From Pseudomonadota bacterium (GTDB taxonomy: Bacteria; Desulfobacterota; Desulfarculia; Desulfarculales; Desulfarculaceae): a DNA stretch of 64,000 nt. Positions 56,647 to 64,000 of the stretch are shown piece after piece; the first letter of the stretch is position 1; the number at the start of each line of letters is the position of its first letter. A program made the translations under genes and the position numbers. Location of the stretch: contig JAHIND010000026.1 in assembly GCA_018896025.1 (NCBI GenBank), positions 124,001 to 188,000 of the forward strand, in the 5' to 3' direction. The notes beneath the pieces are model-generated. The model saw nothing but the letters and a program-made list of their open reading frames with translations. It searched no databases and was not told the origin of the DNA.

Positions 56647-57596
56647 AGCCACCCCCAGACGATGGAGAGCACGAACACCAGCACCGTGGGCAGCACGGCC
56701 AGCACCAGCACCACCCGCTTGCGGAAGGCCCCCCCGAACATGGCCAACAGCTTGAGGTCCAGCATGGGCCCCAGGGCGATGAAGGATAGCTGGGCCGCGG
56801 GCGGGAAGCCCAGGAAGGAGGCGGCCACAAAGGCGTCGGCCTCGGAGCACACCGAGAGCAGGACGGCCAGGGCCATGAGGGCCACCACCGACAAAAGCAG
56901 GTTGTCCTGAACCGCGGTGAGCACCGACACCGGCAAGAAGGCCTTGCTGGCCGCCGCGGCCAGGGCCCCGGCCAGCAGATACAGGGACATGTGCATGAAC
57001 TCTTCGGCGGTGCGCACCAGTACCTGCTTGATGCCCTTTTGCCCGGTGGTGTGGTCGTGGCCGCAGCCGCATTCGCAGCCCGCCGGATGTGGCTCGGCGG
57101 GGAGCATGACGCCCAGGGGCTGAATCTGGGCCTGGCCAGGCAGCGGCGCGGTGGGGCGCACGATGTCGGCTATGGAGCGGCGGCTGAAGTAGAAGCCCAC
57201 TGCCCCGGCGGTTATGGCCACCAGCACCACCCGGCCCAGGAGCATGGAGAGCTGGCCCTGGAAGGCCACATAGGTGGAGATGAGCACCACCGGGTTTATC
57301 ACCGGGGCGGCCAGCATGTAGGTGAGTGCCGTGGTGGGCGGCACCCCCTTGTCCAGCAACCGGCGCACCACCGGCACCACCCCGCACTCGCAGGTTGGCA
57401 GGATCATGCCCGCGCCCAGGCCCAGGAACACCGCGCCCACCCGGCCCTGGGGCAGGTGGCGGGCCAGGAACTCCCGGCTCAGGTAGCACTCCACCACCGC
57501 CCCCACCAAGGAGCCCAGGAGCAGGAAGGGCGCGGCCTCCCAGAACAGGGCCAGGACCAGGGAGAAGAAAAGGTCGAGCTGAGCCGGTTCGTGCAT
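56637..57596 (-). CDS. Permease of the UPF0718/DUF318 family
   Basis: 319 aa, about eight transmembrane helices. The cytosolic/periplasmic loop has a Cys/His cluster HPAGCECGCGHDHTTG (about residue 165-180), a likely metal site. The motif LPTCECGVVPVVRRLL near residue 65 is the family hallmark. The neighbours (zinc receptor upstream, DUF1980 downstream) suggest transport of a metal or metal complex. Confidence 0.85.
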   Translation of the reverse strand: MHEPAQLDLFFSLVLALFWEAAPFLLLGSLVGAVVECYLSREFLARHLPQGRVGAVFLGLGAGMILPTCECGVVPVVRRLLDKGVPPTTALTYMLAAPVINPVVLISTYVAFQGQLSMLLGRVVLVAITAGAVGFYFSRRSIADIVRPTAPLPGQAQIQPLGVMLPAEPHPAGCECGCGHDHTTGQKGIKQVLVRTAEEFMHMSLYLLAGALAAAASKAFLPVSVLTAVQDNLLLSVVALMALAVLLSVCSEADAFVAASFLGFPPAAQLSFIALGPMLDLKLLAMFGGAFRKRVVLVLAVLPTVLVFVLSIVWGWLWW

Positions 57597-57626
57597 ATTG
57601 GTCCCGAGGTTGGGGGCGGACGGGAG

Positions 57627-58505
57627 TTAGCGCAGGCCCTGGGCGATCTTGGCGGCCAGGACCCGCAGGTTGCTCATGTAATCATAAGCCAAGGGGTCCA
57701 GGCTTACCACCACGCCCCCGATGGCCTGGGCCACCGTGGCCGCGCTGGCCGGGTTGAACTGGGGCTGCACGAAGATCACCTTGATGTGGTCCTTCTTGGC
57801 CTCGTCGATCAGCTCGGCCAGGCGGCGGGGGCCGGGCTCCTTGCCCTCCAGCTCCACCGCTTCCTGCTTCAGGCCGTAGGCCTCCAGAAGATAGCCGTAG
57901 GCCGGGTGGTAGACCAGCACGGTGCGCCCCTTGAGGGGGGCCAGGGTGCGGGCCAGCTCGTCGTTCAGTTCGCCCAGCTCGGCCAGCACCTTCTTGAGGT
58001 TGGCCTGGTAGGCAGCGGCATGGGCCGGGTCGATGGCGCCCAGGGCCTGGGCGGTGTTGACGGCCATCACCTGGGCCTGGAGCGGCCCCAGCCACACGTG
58101 GGGATCTGGCGCCCCGGCCCCGTGGCCGGGCAGCTCCTTGCCGCCGTGGTGGTGGGAGCCCTCCAAACGGCGCAGCTTTATACCCGCCTGCATGGGCGCG
58201 ATGGTGAGCCCCGGCAGCTTGGCCTTGAGCCGGGGCAAAAACACCCGCTCAAAGGGCACGCCCACTGCCAGGTAAAGCTTGGCGTTGCTGAGGTCGGCCA
58301 ACTGGCGGGGTCCGGGCTCGTAGGTGGCCGGGCTGGCTCCGGGGGGCAACAGGATCAGGGGCTTCACGTACTCGCCGCCCACCTGCTTCAACAGCCAGGC
58401 CTGGGGCGGGATGGACACCCCCACGGTAATGGGTTGGTCGGCGGCCGCGGCCGGAGAGGCCAGGGCGGCCAGGAGGGCCAGGAGCATCAACCATACGCGC
58501 ATCAT
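57627..58505 (-). CDS. znuA: ZnuA-like zinc ABC transporter binding protein
   Basis: 292 aa with a signal peptide (about 1-22; the second Met at 58502 is better spaced from GGGGGA). Cluster A-1 metal receptor: VGVSIPPQAWLLKQVGGEYV, a His-rich loop EGSHHHGGKELPGHG, metal ligands in DPHVWLGP and later VYHPAYGYLLEAYGL. No znuB/znuC genes follow; instead a UPF0718 permease and DUF1980 protein do. A 19-bp palindrome lies 22 bp upstream. Confidence 0.9.
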   Translation of the reverse strand: MMRVWLMLLALLAALASPAAAADQPITVGVSIPPQAWLLKQVGGEYVKPLILLPPGASPATYEPGPRQLADLSNAKLYLAVGVPFERVFLPRLKAKLPGLTIAPMQAGIKLRRLEGSHHHGGKELPGHGAGAPDPHVWLGPLQAQVMAVNTAQALGAIDPAHAAAYQANLKKVLAELGELNDELARTLAPLKGRTVLVYHPAYGYLLEAYGLKQEAVELEGKEPGPRRLAELIDEAKKDHIKVIFVQPQFNPASAATVAQAIGGVVVSLDPLAYDYMSNLRVLAAKIAQGLR

Positions 58506-58526
58506 CGTCCCCCGAGGTGAGGTTTA

Positions 58527-58545
58527 GGTATTACATCATAATACC
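58527..58545. promoter_or_regulatory. Putative Zur-type operator
   Basis: GGTATTA-CATCA-TAATACC, a perfect 7-bp inverted repeat with 5-bp centre, 22 bp upstream of the znuA-like start. Size and AT-rich symmetry fit Fur-superfamily sites. Assignment to Zur rests on the genes downstream. Confidence 0.6.
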
Positions 58546-58560
58546 AGAAATGCATGCGCG

Positions 58561-58680
58561 CGGCTTCGCCAGGAAACGCCATGCTGCGTTGTCGGCGGCG
58601 CTCAAGCCTCGACGTAGATAAACTACGCCTCCGGCTTTCGCTTGCCGAGCGCCTTGCCTGGCGCTCCCTGGCTGTGCCGC
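58561..58680. repeat. Dispersed palindromic repeat (family E)
   Basis: Begins CGGCTTCGCCAGGAAACGCC and ends TGGCTGTGCCGC, inner hairpin GACGTAG...CTACGCC. Near-full match to 38991-39110. Confidence 0.8.
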
Positions 58681-58690
58681 TAATTCCTTT

Positions 58691-58724
58691 GTTGTTGCGA
58701 GGAGCGTAGCGACGAAGCAATCTC
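58691..58724. repeat. Dispersed repeat family A
   Basis: 34-bp unit almost identical to 62786-62819, followed by a GGGCGGGG-ATAAA-CCCCGCCC hairpin at 58758-58778. Confidence 0.8.
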
Positions 58725-58804
58725 TGTTCTCAGATGATGCCCCCGCAACGGTGGGGAGGGCGGGGATAAACCCCGCCCCTACACCAATCATGGGGGACAA
58801 TAGC

Positions 58805-58838
58805 GTAGGTTGGGTAGAGCGAAGCGAAACCCAACAAA
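58805..58838. repeat. Dispersed repeat family C, single unit
   Basis: GTAGGTTGGGTAGAGCGAAG followed by CGAAACCCAACAA, itself an inverted repeat. Identical to the right arm of 62950-63050. Confidence 0.8.
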
Positions 58839-58874
58839 TCATATTCAAGGAAGATTTTTACCCCCGGCGTCAAC

Positions 58875-59133
58875 GTCCGGACAGGCCACACCCGATCCGC
58901 CCCCATTATCCAGCCAATAGCCGTCATGGCGAGGAGCGGCGGAGGCAAGGGTTGGGAAAAACAGGACGGTGCTCCCGCCGCGACATGGCCATCTTCCATT
59001 TCCCTTGTCATGCCTCTGCTAACCAAACAAAGCCCAACCGCCCTCCAGGCCACGCACCCGTCCCGCTCGGGGGAAAGCGAAGATCACCACGTCGCATCTT
59101 TTCCAAGATGCTCCTCGTGATGACGGCTATGGC
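58875..59133. repeat. Composite repeat family B, copy 2
   Basis: About 255 bp colinear with 55344-55595. Shared blocks are CCACACCCG (CACACCCG in copy 1), GTCATGGCGAGGAGCGGCGG and GAAGATCACCACGTCGCATC. Confidence 0.75.
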
Positions 59134-59161
59134 TGGATTGGGGAAGAGGGAAAAAGGCATT

Positions 59162-59267
59162 TGTTAGGCTTCGCTTCGCTCAACCTAACCTACACTATCT
59201 GTATATAATTATTATGTATAACGTGTAGGTTGTGGTCGAGGGCGCAGCCCGAGGCCCAACAATTCCG
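59162..59267. repeat. Dispersed inverted repeat (family C)
   Basis: TTAGGCTTCGCTTCGCTCAA arm, AT-rich centre, and GTGTAGGTTGTGGTCGAGGG arm ending CCCAACAA. It ends right at the stop codon of the following minus-strand gene and could terminate it. Confidence 0.7.
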
Positions 59268-59268
59268 C

Positions 59269-60630
59269 TTAAACAATATCGGTTCTGAGATTTATGCCGT
59301 AATCCTTGATGCGCTTCCACACCGTGACCCGGCTCACCCCCAACACCCGAGCGGCCTGGGACTGGTTGCCCCCGCACTGCCTGAGCACCTCCACCAGGTG
59401 CTGGCGGTCCAGGGAGGGCCTACCCCGGCGGTGGGCCGGGGCGGTCTGGCCCCCGGCGATCTTGGGGGGCAGGTGCTCGGCGGCGATGAGCCCGCCGGGG
59501 CAGAGCACGAAGGCGTACTCGATGGCGTTGATAAGCTCGCGCACGTTGCCCGGCCAGGAGTAGGCCAGCAGGCGCTCCATGGCGCCGGGGGTCACCCCGC
59601 TGATGGGCTTGCCGCTCTTTAGTGCGATGCGCTGGATGCCGTGGTGGGCGATGAGGGGCACGTCCTCCAAACGCCGCCGCAGGGGCGGCACGTTCAGGGG
59701 CACCACGTTGATGCGGTAGAAAAGGTCCTCGCGGAACTCGCCCCTGGCGATGAGGCTGTCCAGGTCCTGGTTGGTGGCGGTGATGATGCGCACGTCCACC
59801 TCGATGGGCTGGTGGTCGCCCACCCGCTCGATCTCCCGGTTTTCCAGAACGCGCAAAAGCTTGACCTGGGTGGCCAGGGGCACGTCGCCGATCTCGTCCA
59901 GGAAGATGTCTCCCCCGTGGGCCGCCTCGAAGCGCCCCACCCTGGTCCGCTCGGCCCCGGTGAAGGCCCCGCGCACGTGGCCGAACAGCTCGCTCTCCAA
60001 AAGGCTCTGGTTCAGGGCGGCACAGTTCACCTTGATGAAGGGCTCGTCGCGGCGGGGGCCCAACTGGTGGATGGCCCGGGCCACCAGCTCCTTGCCGGTG
60101 CCGCTTTCCCCGTGAATAAGTACCGGGGCCTCGCTGGAGGCCACGTTCTCCACCAGGTCGAACAGGCGCTGCATGGCCTCGCTGCGCCCCAGGATGCCGT
60201 AGCGGCCGTCCTCCTGGCCCCTGAGGGTGCGGCGTAGGTCGGTGATCTCCTGCTCCTTCTTGGCCAGCTCGCTGATGTCGATGAGCGTCTCCACCGCGCC
60301 CAGGGCCTGGCCGTGCTCGTCCTTGAGCACCGAGGCCCGCTTGATCACGTCAACCTGGAGGCCGTCCTTGTTGGTGATGGTGCAGCGCTTGGCCCTTACC
60401 GAGCCGTCCACGAACAGTTGGCACCACTTGGCCCCCGCCCCCTGGCCCACGATGCTGCACCCGGTGCAGTTGAGCACCTTGCAGCTCTGGCCCACCAGTT
60501 CGGTCTGGGCATAGCCGGTGAGGTCTTCGGCGGCCGGATTCATGGCCACGATGGAGCCGAAGTCGTCCACCACCAGCAGGCCGTCCTGCATGGTGTCCAT
60601 CACCGTCTTCCAATAGGGGGTCAAATCCAT
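59269..60630 (-). CDS. Sigma-54-dependent transcriptional activator, PAS-AAA-Fis
   Basis: 453 aa. The N-terminal PAS (about 1-115) has a cysteine group CKVLNCTGCSI and a further WCQLF. AAA domain: Walker [15 protein letters not shown] intact, Walker B IFLDEIGD. C-terminal Fis helix-turn-helix NQSQAARVLGVSRVTVWKRI. Divergent from the rhodanese selenoprotein gene; GTTAA-type sites and a -24/-12 promoter between them make that gene the probable target. Confidence 0.93.
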   Translation of the reverse strand: MDLTPYWKTVMDTMQDGLLVVDDFGSIVAMNPAAEDLTGYAQTELVGQSCKVLNCTGCSIVGQGAGAKWCQLFVDGSVRAKRCTITNKDGLQVDVIKRASVLKDEHGQALGAVETLIDISELAKKEQEITDLRRTLRGQEDGRYGILGRSEAMQRLFDLVENVASSEAPVLIHGESGTGKELVARAIHQLGPRRDEPFIKVNCAALNQSLLESELFGHVRGAFTGAERTRVGRFEAAHGGDIFLDEIGDVPLATQVKLLRVLENREIERVGDHQPIEVDVRIITATNQDLDSLIARGEFREDLFYRINVVPLNVPPLRRRLEDVPLIAHHGIQRIALKSGKPISGVTPGAMERLLAYSWPGNVRELINAIEYAFVLCPGGLIAAEHLPPKIAGGQTAPAHRRGRPSLDRQHLVEVLRQCGGNQSQAARVLGVSRVTVWKRIKDYGINLRTDIV

Positions 60631-60644
60631 AGTGCGCCGCCTGG

Positions 60645-60684
60645 TGTTAATTAATAAATGTTAAGGTTACAGTTAACCGTTAAC
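60645..60684. promoter_or_regulatory. GTTAA-type sites near the activator start
   Basis: TGTTAA at 60645, GTTAA at 60660, and GTTAAC at 60672 and 60679 in tandem. Close to the activator's own start, so autoregulation is possible. Confidence 0.55.
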
Positions 60685-60976
60685 ATGGTTTTTCAGGCCG
60701 AGTGTCGGCGATAGTCTCAAATAAACAATTAGTTGCAGGCACAGGCCCGGTCCGGGGGCCGGCCGGTTATCCTAGCCCGCTCCTGATAAAAGCAAAACAC
60801 CTGCCAATTGCCAACCACCGGCCGCGCTTCCGCTGTGGCCCAGGCCCATGGCGCGGCGGGGTCAGAGGGTATATCCCCGGCATTTCAATGACAAAATCGC
60901 CCTTGTCCCCGGCCGGGCGGCTGGAATCTAAAGCTACTCCAGCGGTATAGTAGGCGTTCAGTATAGCCCGTCCCTC

Positions 60977-61001
60977 TTAACGACTGTTAAAAAACTTAAC
61001 A
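60977..61001. promoter_or_regulatory. Candidate enhancer site for the rhodanese gene
   Basis: TTAAC-GACT-GTTAA overlaps TGTTAA-AAAAC-TTAACA (60985-61001), a perfect 6-bp inverted repeat. It lies about 90 bp upstream of the sigma-54 promoter. Confidence 0.65.
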
Positions 61002-61086
61002 CAAAGTTCCCTTGTCTGGGGTGGATTGGGGGCGATGCATTGGGATAATCAACCGAAAATCAGGCAAATAAGAGATATACGCGATA

Positions 61087-61102
61087 CTGGCATGGGTGTT
61101 GC
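61087..61102 (+). promoter_or_regulatory. Sigma-54 promoter of the rhodanese selenoprotein gene
   Basis: TGGCATGGGTGTTGCT fits TGGCACG-N4-TTGCT with one change and exact spacing. Confidence 0.82.
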
Positions 61103-61224
61103 TCTGTCCATATATGCCGCTTTGCCTCCCGAAAGTGAGCAGGCGTTAAGCCGCAGTTTACAGGCCGGGACGGAGTTGGCAGCCGCTCCGGCATGTCCCC
61201 AATATCAATCACGGAGGTATTCAC

Positions 61225-62595
61225 ATGATTGCAAAAGCCTTAAGGCGCGCATCCTGGTTGGCCGTATTGCTGGCCACCGGGGTGACGGCCTCCTTTGCCC
61301 TGGCCGGACCGGCCCGGGCCGAGGTGATGGCCGACAAAAAGTGCCTGAAGTGCCACACCGAGATCAAGGACATGAAAAACGTGGTGGCCGGCGACTTCCA
61401 AAGCCGCTCGGGCAAGGCCAAGTCCATCTCGGTTGAGGTCGCTCCGGGCAAGAACATCATCCTCAAGTTCACCCCCCAGACCACGGTGACCAACGTCCCC
61501 AACATCAAGGCCCTCAAAAAGCCCATTCCCGTGCAGGTCACCTACAAGAAAGAGGGCTCGGACTTTGTGGCCACCGCCATCGTGGCCAAGCCGGTGATCA
61601 AGGTGCCCGAGAGCCAGCTTATCGATGCCAAGGCCCTGGCCGCTTTGGTGGCCCAGGGACCGGCCAAGGGCAAGTACACCCTGGTGGACTCGCGCCCGCC
61701 CATCCGCTTCAACGAGGGCAACATCCCCACTTCCATCAACATGCCCTTCCCCAAGATGCCCGACATGATGGGCAAGCTTCCCAAGGACAAGAGCCAACTG
61801 GTGATCTTCTACTGCCAGGGCTTCAGGTGAGTGCTCTCGCCCATGGCCGCCAGGTTGGCGGAAAAGAACGGTTACACCAACGTCAAGGTCTTCCACGCCG
61901 GCATCCCCGCTTGGACGAAAGCCGGTAACCCGATCCTTACCACCTCTGATTTCGTGAGTAAGCGCCTGGGTTACATCGTGGTCATCGACACCCGTGGGGT
62001 CGAGGCCGCCAAGAAGGGCCACGTGCAGGGCGCGGTGGCCATCGCCAAGGACAAGGTCATCTCCCAGCGCGAGCAGTTCCCCCTGGACCGCAAGGCCTAC
62101 ATAGTGCTGTATTCCGACGGCACCGATTTGGACGGCCTCAAGGACATCGCCAAGCAGATCGGCTCCTGGGGCTACCACAACGTGGCCGTGCTCAAGGACG
62201 GCTACAACGGCTGGGTCAAGGACAAGGGCCCCATCCAGCGGGATATGGTGAGCACCAAGATCTTCTACTTGCCCCGTCCCCACCCGGGAGAGATCACCGG
62301 CGACGAGTTCATGAACATCGTGCGCAACCAGCCTAAGGGCGTGATGATCCTGGACGTGCGCACCCGGGCCGAGGCCGCCGGAGGCATGGTCCCCGGGGCC
62401 AAGAATATCCCGGTGGACGAGCTCAGCGCCCGCCTGGGCGAGCTGCCCAAGGACAAGGAGATCATCACCCACTGCCGCACCGGCTTGCGCGCGGAGATGG
62501 GCTACAACATCCTGCGCAACGGCGGCTACAACTCTCGCTTTTTGAACGACAAGGTGGAGATCCTACAAAGCAAGGTGTTCTGCTGCTATAAGTAG
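61225..62595 (+). CDS. Periplasmic heme-c/triple-rhodanese protein, predicted selenoprotein (UGA at codon 202)
   Basis: Read through an in-frame TGA at 61828-61830, the gene encodes 456 aa. Signal peptide 1-32 (ending ARA); c-type heme motif CLKCH (40-44); three rhodanese domains follow. The first has active loop YCQGFR-U-VLSP, where U202 takes the place of the second Cys of the usual C-x-G-x-x-C loop (C197 is the nucleophile position). The second has S297 in place of Cys and is likely inactive. The third has HCRTGLRA with C417. Frame, codon use and homology continue across the TGA, and a SECIS-like hairpin follows. It probably handles sulfane sulfur or selenium with heme electron transfer; substrate unknown. 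Confidence 0.85.
61847..61861 (+). promoter_or_regulatory. Bacterial SECIS-like hairpin
   Basis: CCGCC-AGGTT-GGCGG: a perfect 5-bp stem with a 5-nt loop containing GGT, 22 nt downstream of the TGA. This matches the position and loop rule of bacterial SECIS elements, which recruit SelB for selenocysteine insertion. Confidence 0.75.
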
Positions 62596-62616
62596 CTCTG
62601 CACAATCCCCTCGCGG

Positions 62617-62648
62617 CGGCGGTCTCACAGTGAGGCCGCCGTTTTTTT
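62617..62648 (+). terminator. Terminator of the rhodanese gene
   Basis: CGGCGGTCTCA-CAG-TGAGGCCGCCG (62617-62641) followed by a run of T. Confidence 0.88.
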
Positions 62649-62651
62649 GCG

Positions 62652-62766
62652 CGGCTTCGCCAGCTGCCCGTGGGCTGTGTTGCCGGCATCGCTCAAGGCT
62701 CGCTGTAGGCCTGGCTACAGCTGCGCCTTTCGCTCGCCGGACGCCTAACCCACGAACACCTGGCGA
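62652..62766. repeat. Dispersed palindromic repeat (family E), divergent copy
   Basis: CGGCTTCGCCAGCTG start, TCGCTCAAGGCTCG and CTTTCGCTCGCCGGACGCC interior. The 3' end is altered. Confidence 0.65.
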
Positions 62767-62785
62767 ACCCGCTAAGAGTCCCCTT

Positions 62786-62819
62786 GTCGTTGCGAGGAGC
62801 GTAGCGACGAAGCAATCTC
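62786..62819. repeat. Dispersed repeat family A
   Basis: GTCGTTGCGAGGAGCGTAGC followed by GACGAAGCAATCTC; best-preserved copy in the window. Confidence 0.8.
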
Positions 62820-62828
62820 TGTTATTCT

Positions 62829-62934
62829 CAATCCAGTAATAGCTGTCATCACGAGGAGCATCTCTGGGGAGATGCGACGTGGTGATCTTCGCCTTCCCCC
62901 AGGCGGAGTGGGCGTGGGACATGGAGGGCCGCTG
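62829..62934. repeat. Composite repeat family B, inverted half copy
   Basis: Reverse complement of the right half of 58875-59133: AATAGCTGTCATCACGAGGA, GATGCGACGTGGTGATCTTC and a GGCG-rich tail. Confidence 0.7.
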
Positions 62935-62949
62935 GGTCGCGTCTAAATG

Positions 62950-63050
62950 AATTGTTGGGTTTCGGGCTGCGCCCTCTACCCAACCTACACGGTTTGTTTT
63001 TTCGCCTCAGGGATAGCGTAGGTTGGGTAGAGCGAAGCGAAACCCAACAA
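62950..63050. repeat. Dispersed inverted repeat (family C), complete copy
   Basis: Left arm TTGTTGGGTTTCGGGC with CTACCCAACCTAC; right arm GTAGGTTGGGTAGAGCGAAG ending CCCAACAA; about 20-nt centre. Confidence 0.8.
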
Positions 63051-63158
63051 TCCCTTATCTTCTCCAGCCCACCAGTCAGGGTCCTGGCCGAGGCCCTTGT
63101 AGCCTAAACCCGCACGATGTATCTTGATCCAATCACCCCGGCGGGAGAGAAACAAAGC

Positions 63159-64000
63159 ATGATCCGCGTATCGCAGCCGGTCACCGGACCCGAGGAGCTG
63201 GACGCCCTGGAGCGGGGCCTCAAAATGGCCTACTTCGGCCACTCGGCCAACGTGGTGGAGCTGGAAAAGGCCCTGGCCGATTTCCTGGGCGCGGGTTCGC
63301 GCCCGGTGGTGTGCCTCAACTCCGGCACCGCCGCCCTGCACCTGGCCCTGGCCTGCCTGGACCTTCAGCCCGGCGACGAGGTGCTGCTCCCCTCGCTCAC
63401 CTTTGTGGCCAGCTTCCAGGCCGTCACCGCCGTGGGAGCCAAGCCGGTGCCTTGCGAGGTGCGCGAGGCCGACCTGCTCCTGGACCTGGACGACGCGGAC
63501 CGGCGCATCACTCCCCGCACCAAGGCGGTGATGCCGGTGCACTACGCGGGCAACCCCGGCGACCTGACCGCGCTGCACGCCTGGGCCAAGGCTCGGGGCC
63601 TACGGGTGGTGGAAGACGCGGCCCACGCCTTTGGCAGCTCCTTCGGCGGAAAGAAGGTGGGGGCCCAGGGTGACCTGGTGTGCTTCAGCTTCGACTCGCT
63701 CAAGAACATCACCTGCGGCGAGGGCGGAGCCTTGGTCTGCCCGGATGCGGACAGCGCCCGCCGGGCCGGGCTCATGCGCGGCCTGGGCATGGAGCGGCCC
63801 CAGGCCACCCAGGGCGGCCCGCCCAGCCGCTCGGCCTACGACGTGGTCACGCAGGGCTGGCGCTTTCACATGAGCAACCTCAATGCCCTGGTGGGCCTGG
63901 AGCAGCTCAAGAAGGCCCCGGCCTTTTTCGCCCGCCGCCAGGAGATCGCCAAGCGCTACGACCAAGCCTTTGCCGGTGTCCCCGGCCTGGCCCTGCTACC
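63159..64000 (+). CDS. DegT/DnrJ/EryC1/StrS-type aminotransferase, cut by the window end
   Basis: First 280 codons of a PLP aminotransferase; no stop before the window edge. ATG at 63159 behind GGGAGA. Family marks: NSGTAALHLAL, VEDAAHAFG and the PLP lysine in SFDSLKNITCGEGG. Likely amino-sugar synthesis for surface glycans. It differs clearly from the paralog at 19129 (lysine context SLKN against PAKP). Confidence 0.88.
   Translation, partial: MIRVSQPVTGPEELDALERGLKMAYFGHSANVVELEKALADFLGAGSRPVVCLNSGTAALHLALACLDLQPGDEVLLPSLTFVASFQAVTAVGAKPVPCEVREADLLLDLDDADRRITPRTKAVMPVHYAGNPGDLTALHAWAKARGLRVVEDAAHAFGSSFGGKKVGAQGDLVCFSFDSLKNITCGEGGALVCPDADSARRAGLMRGLGMERPQATQGGPPSRSAYDVVTQGWRFHMSNLNALVGLEQLKKAPAFFARRQEIAKRYDQAFAGVPGLALL

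Larger units (their letters stand above)
60631..61224. other. Divergent regulatory region
   Basis: 594 bp between the activator and the rhodanese gene. Contains GTTAA-type sites at both ends of its left part, a sigma-54 promoter at 61087, and a leader of about 110 nt with an ACGGAGGT ribosome site. No gene seen. Confidence 0.7.
62596..63158. other. Repeat-rich intergenic region
   Basis: About 560 bp holding a terminator and one unit each of repeat families E, A, B (inverted half) and C. No gene seen. Confidence 0.7.

Noticed and set aside
55858..57489. 543-aa minus-strand open frame
   Set aside because: Its N-terminal half is a low-complexity Pro/Gly/Arg shadow of the permease; only the last 262 codons form the DUF1980 gene.
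61225..61830. Reading the rhodanese locus as two separate genes split by a stop
   Set aside because: The second half has no ribosome site, begins mid-domain in the same frame, and completes the first rhodanese fold. The TGA replaces a loop Cys and a SECIS-like hairpin follows. A plain nonsense mutation remains possible but less likely.

Overview
The window is high-GC, densely coded bacterial chromosome. Gene content points to an anaerobic member of the Desulfobacterota (former Deltaproteobacteria): heterodisulfide-reductase (Hdr) flavin/iron-sulfur modules, a methylene-tetrahydrofolate reductase of the Wood-Ljungdahl type, NuoEF-type NADH modules, three sigma-54 activators and dispersed palindromic repeats. 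A Desulfarculales-like lineage would fit, but no marker here fixes the family.

Layout. 1-8.4 kb is housekeeping: fbp-tsaD-rsmA (overlapping), a lipoprotein, panC-panD, a small exported protein, and metK-ahcY (SAM cycle). 8.5-11.2 kb holds a large STAND/NB-ARC-TPR protein. A tRNA-Thr(CGT) at 11.3 kb is the target of a 5.9-kb integrated island ending at 17.25 kb. The island carries an excisionase, a tyrosine integrase, att repeats, arm-type sites, a winged-helix protein with iteron-like repeats, and several small genes. 17.4-21.1 kb has an orphan ABC binding protein, a sugar aminotransferase and an MBL-fold hydrolase.

The core is 21-47 kb. A minus-strand operon of about 16 kb runs: heme-motif histidine kinase, REC-kinase hybrid, universal stress protein, REC, HdrC, HdrB, a giant HdrA with an inserted GltD/NfnB-like NAD(P)H module, MvhD, MetV, MetF, and a QmoA/QmoB-like pair. 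It reads as a soluble complex coupling methylene-H4F chemistry to pyridine nucleotide, ferredoxin and disulfide or quinone-type electron flow. A second, plus-strand operon encodes NuoE, NuoF, a NuoG-N-like protein and an HdrA-MvhD fusion. Each operon has a canonical -24/-12 promoter, a nearby sigma-54 activator gene, and a distinct set of palindromic upstream sites.

46.8-58.5 kb carries a 2-hydroxyacid dehydrogenase, an MltF-like protein, a TRAP transporter, an outer-membrane barrel, an MFS transporter, and a probable zinc operon (znuA-like, permease, DUF1980) behind a 19-bp palindrome. The third sigma-54 module (59.3-62.6 kb) controls a periplasmic heme-c/triple-rhodanese protein. Its reading frame contains an in-frame TGA at the rhodanese loop followed by a SECIS-like hairpin, so it is a strong candidate selenoprotein. 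Four repeat families fill the long intergenic stretches at 55.1-55.9, 58.5-59.3 and 62.6-63.1 kb. The window ends inside a second sugar aminotransferase.
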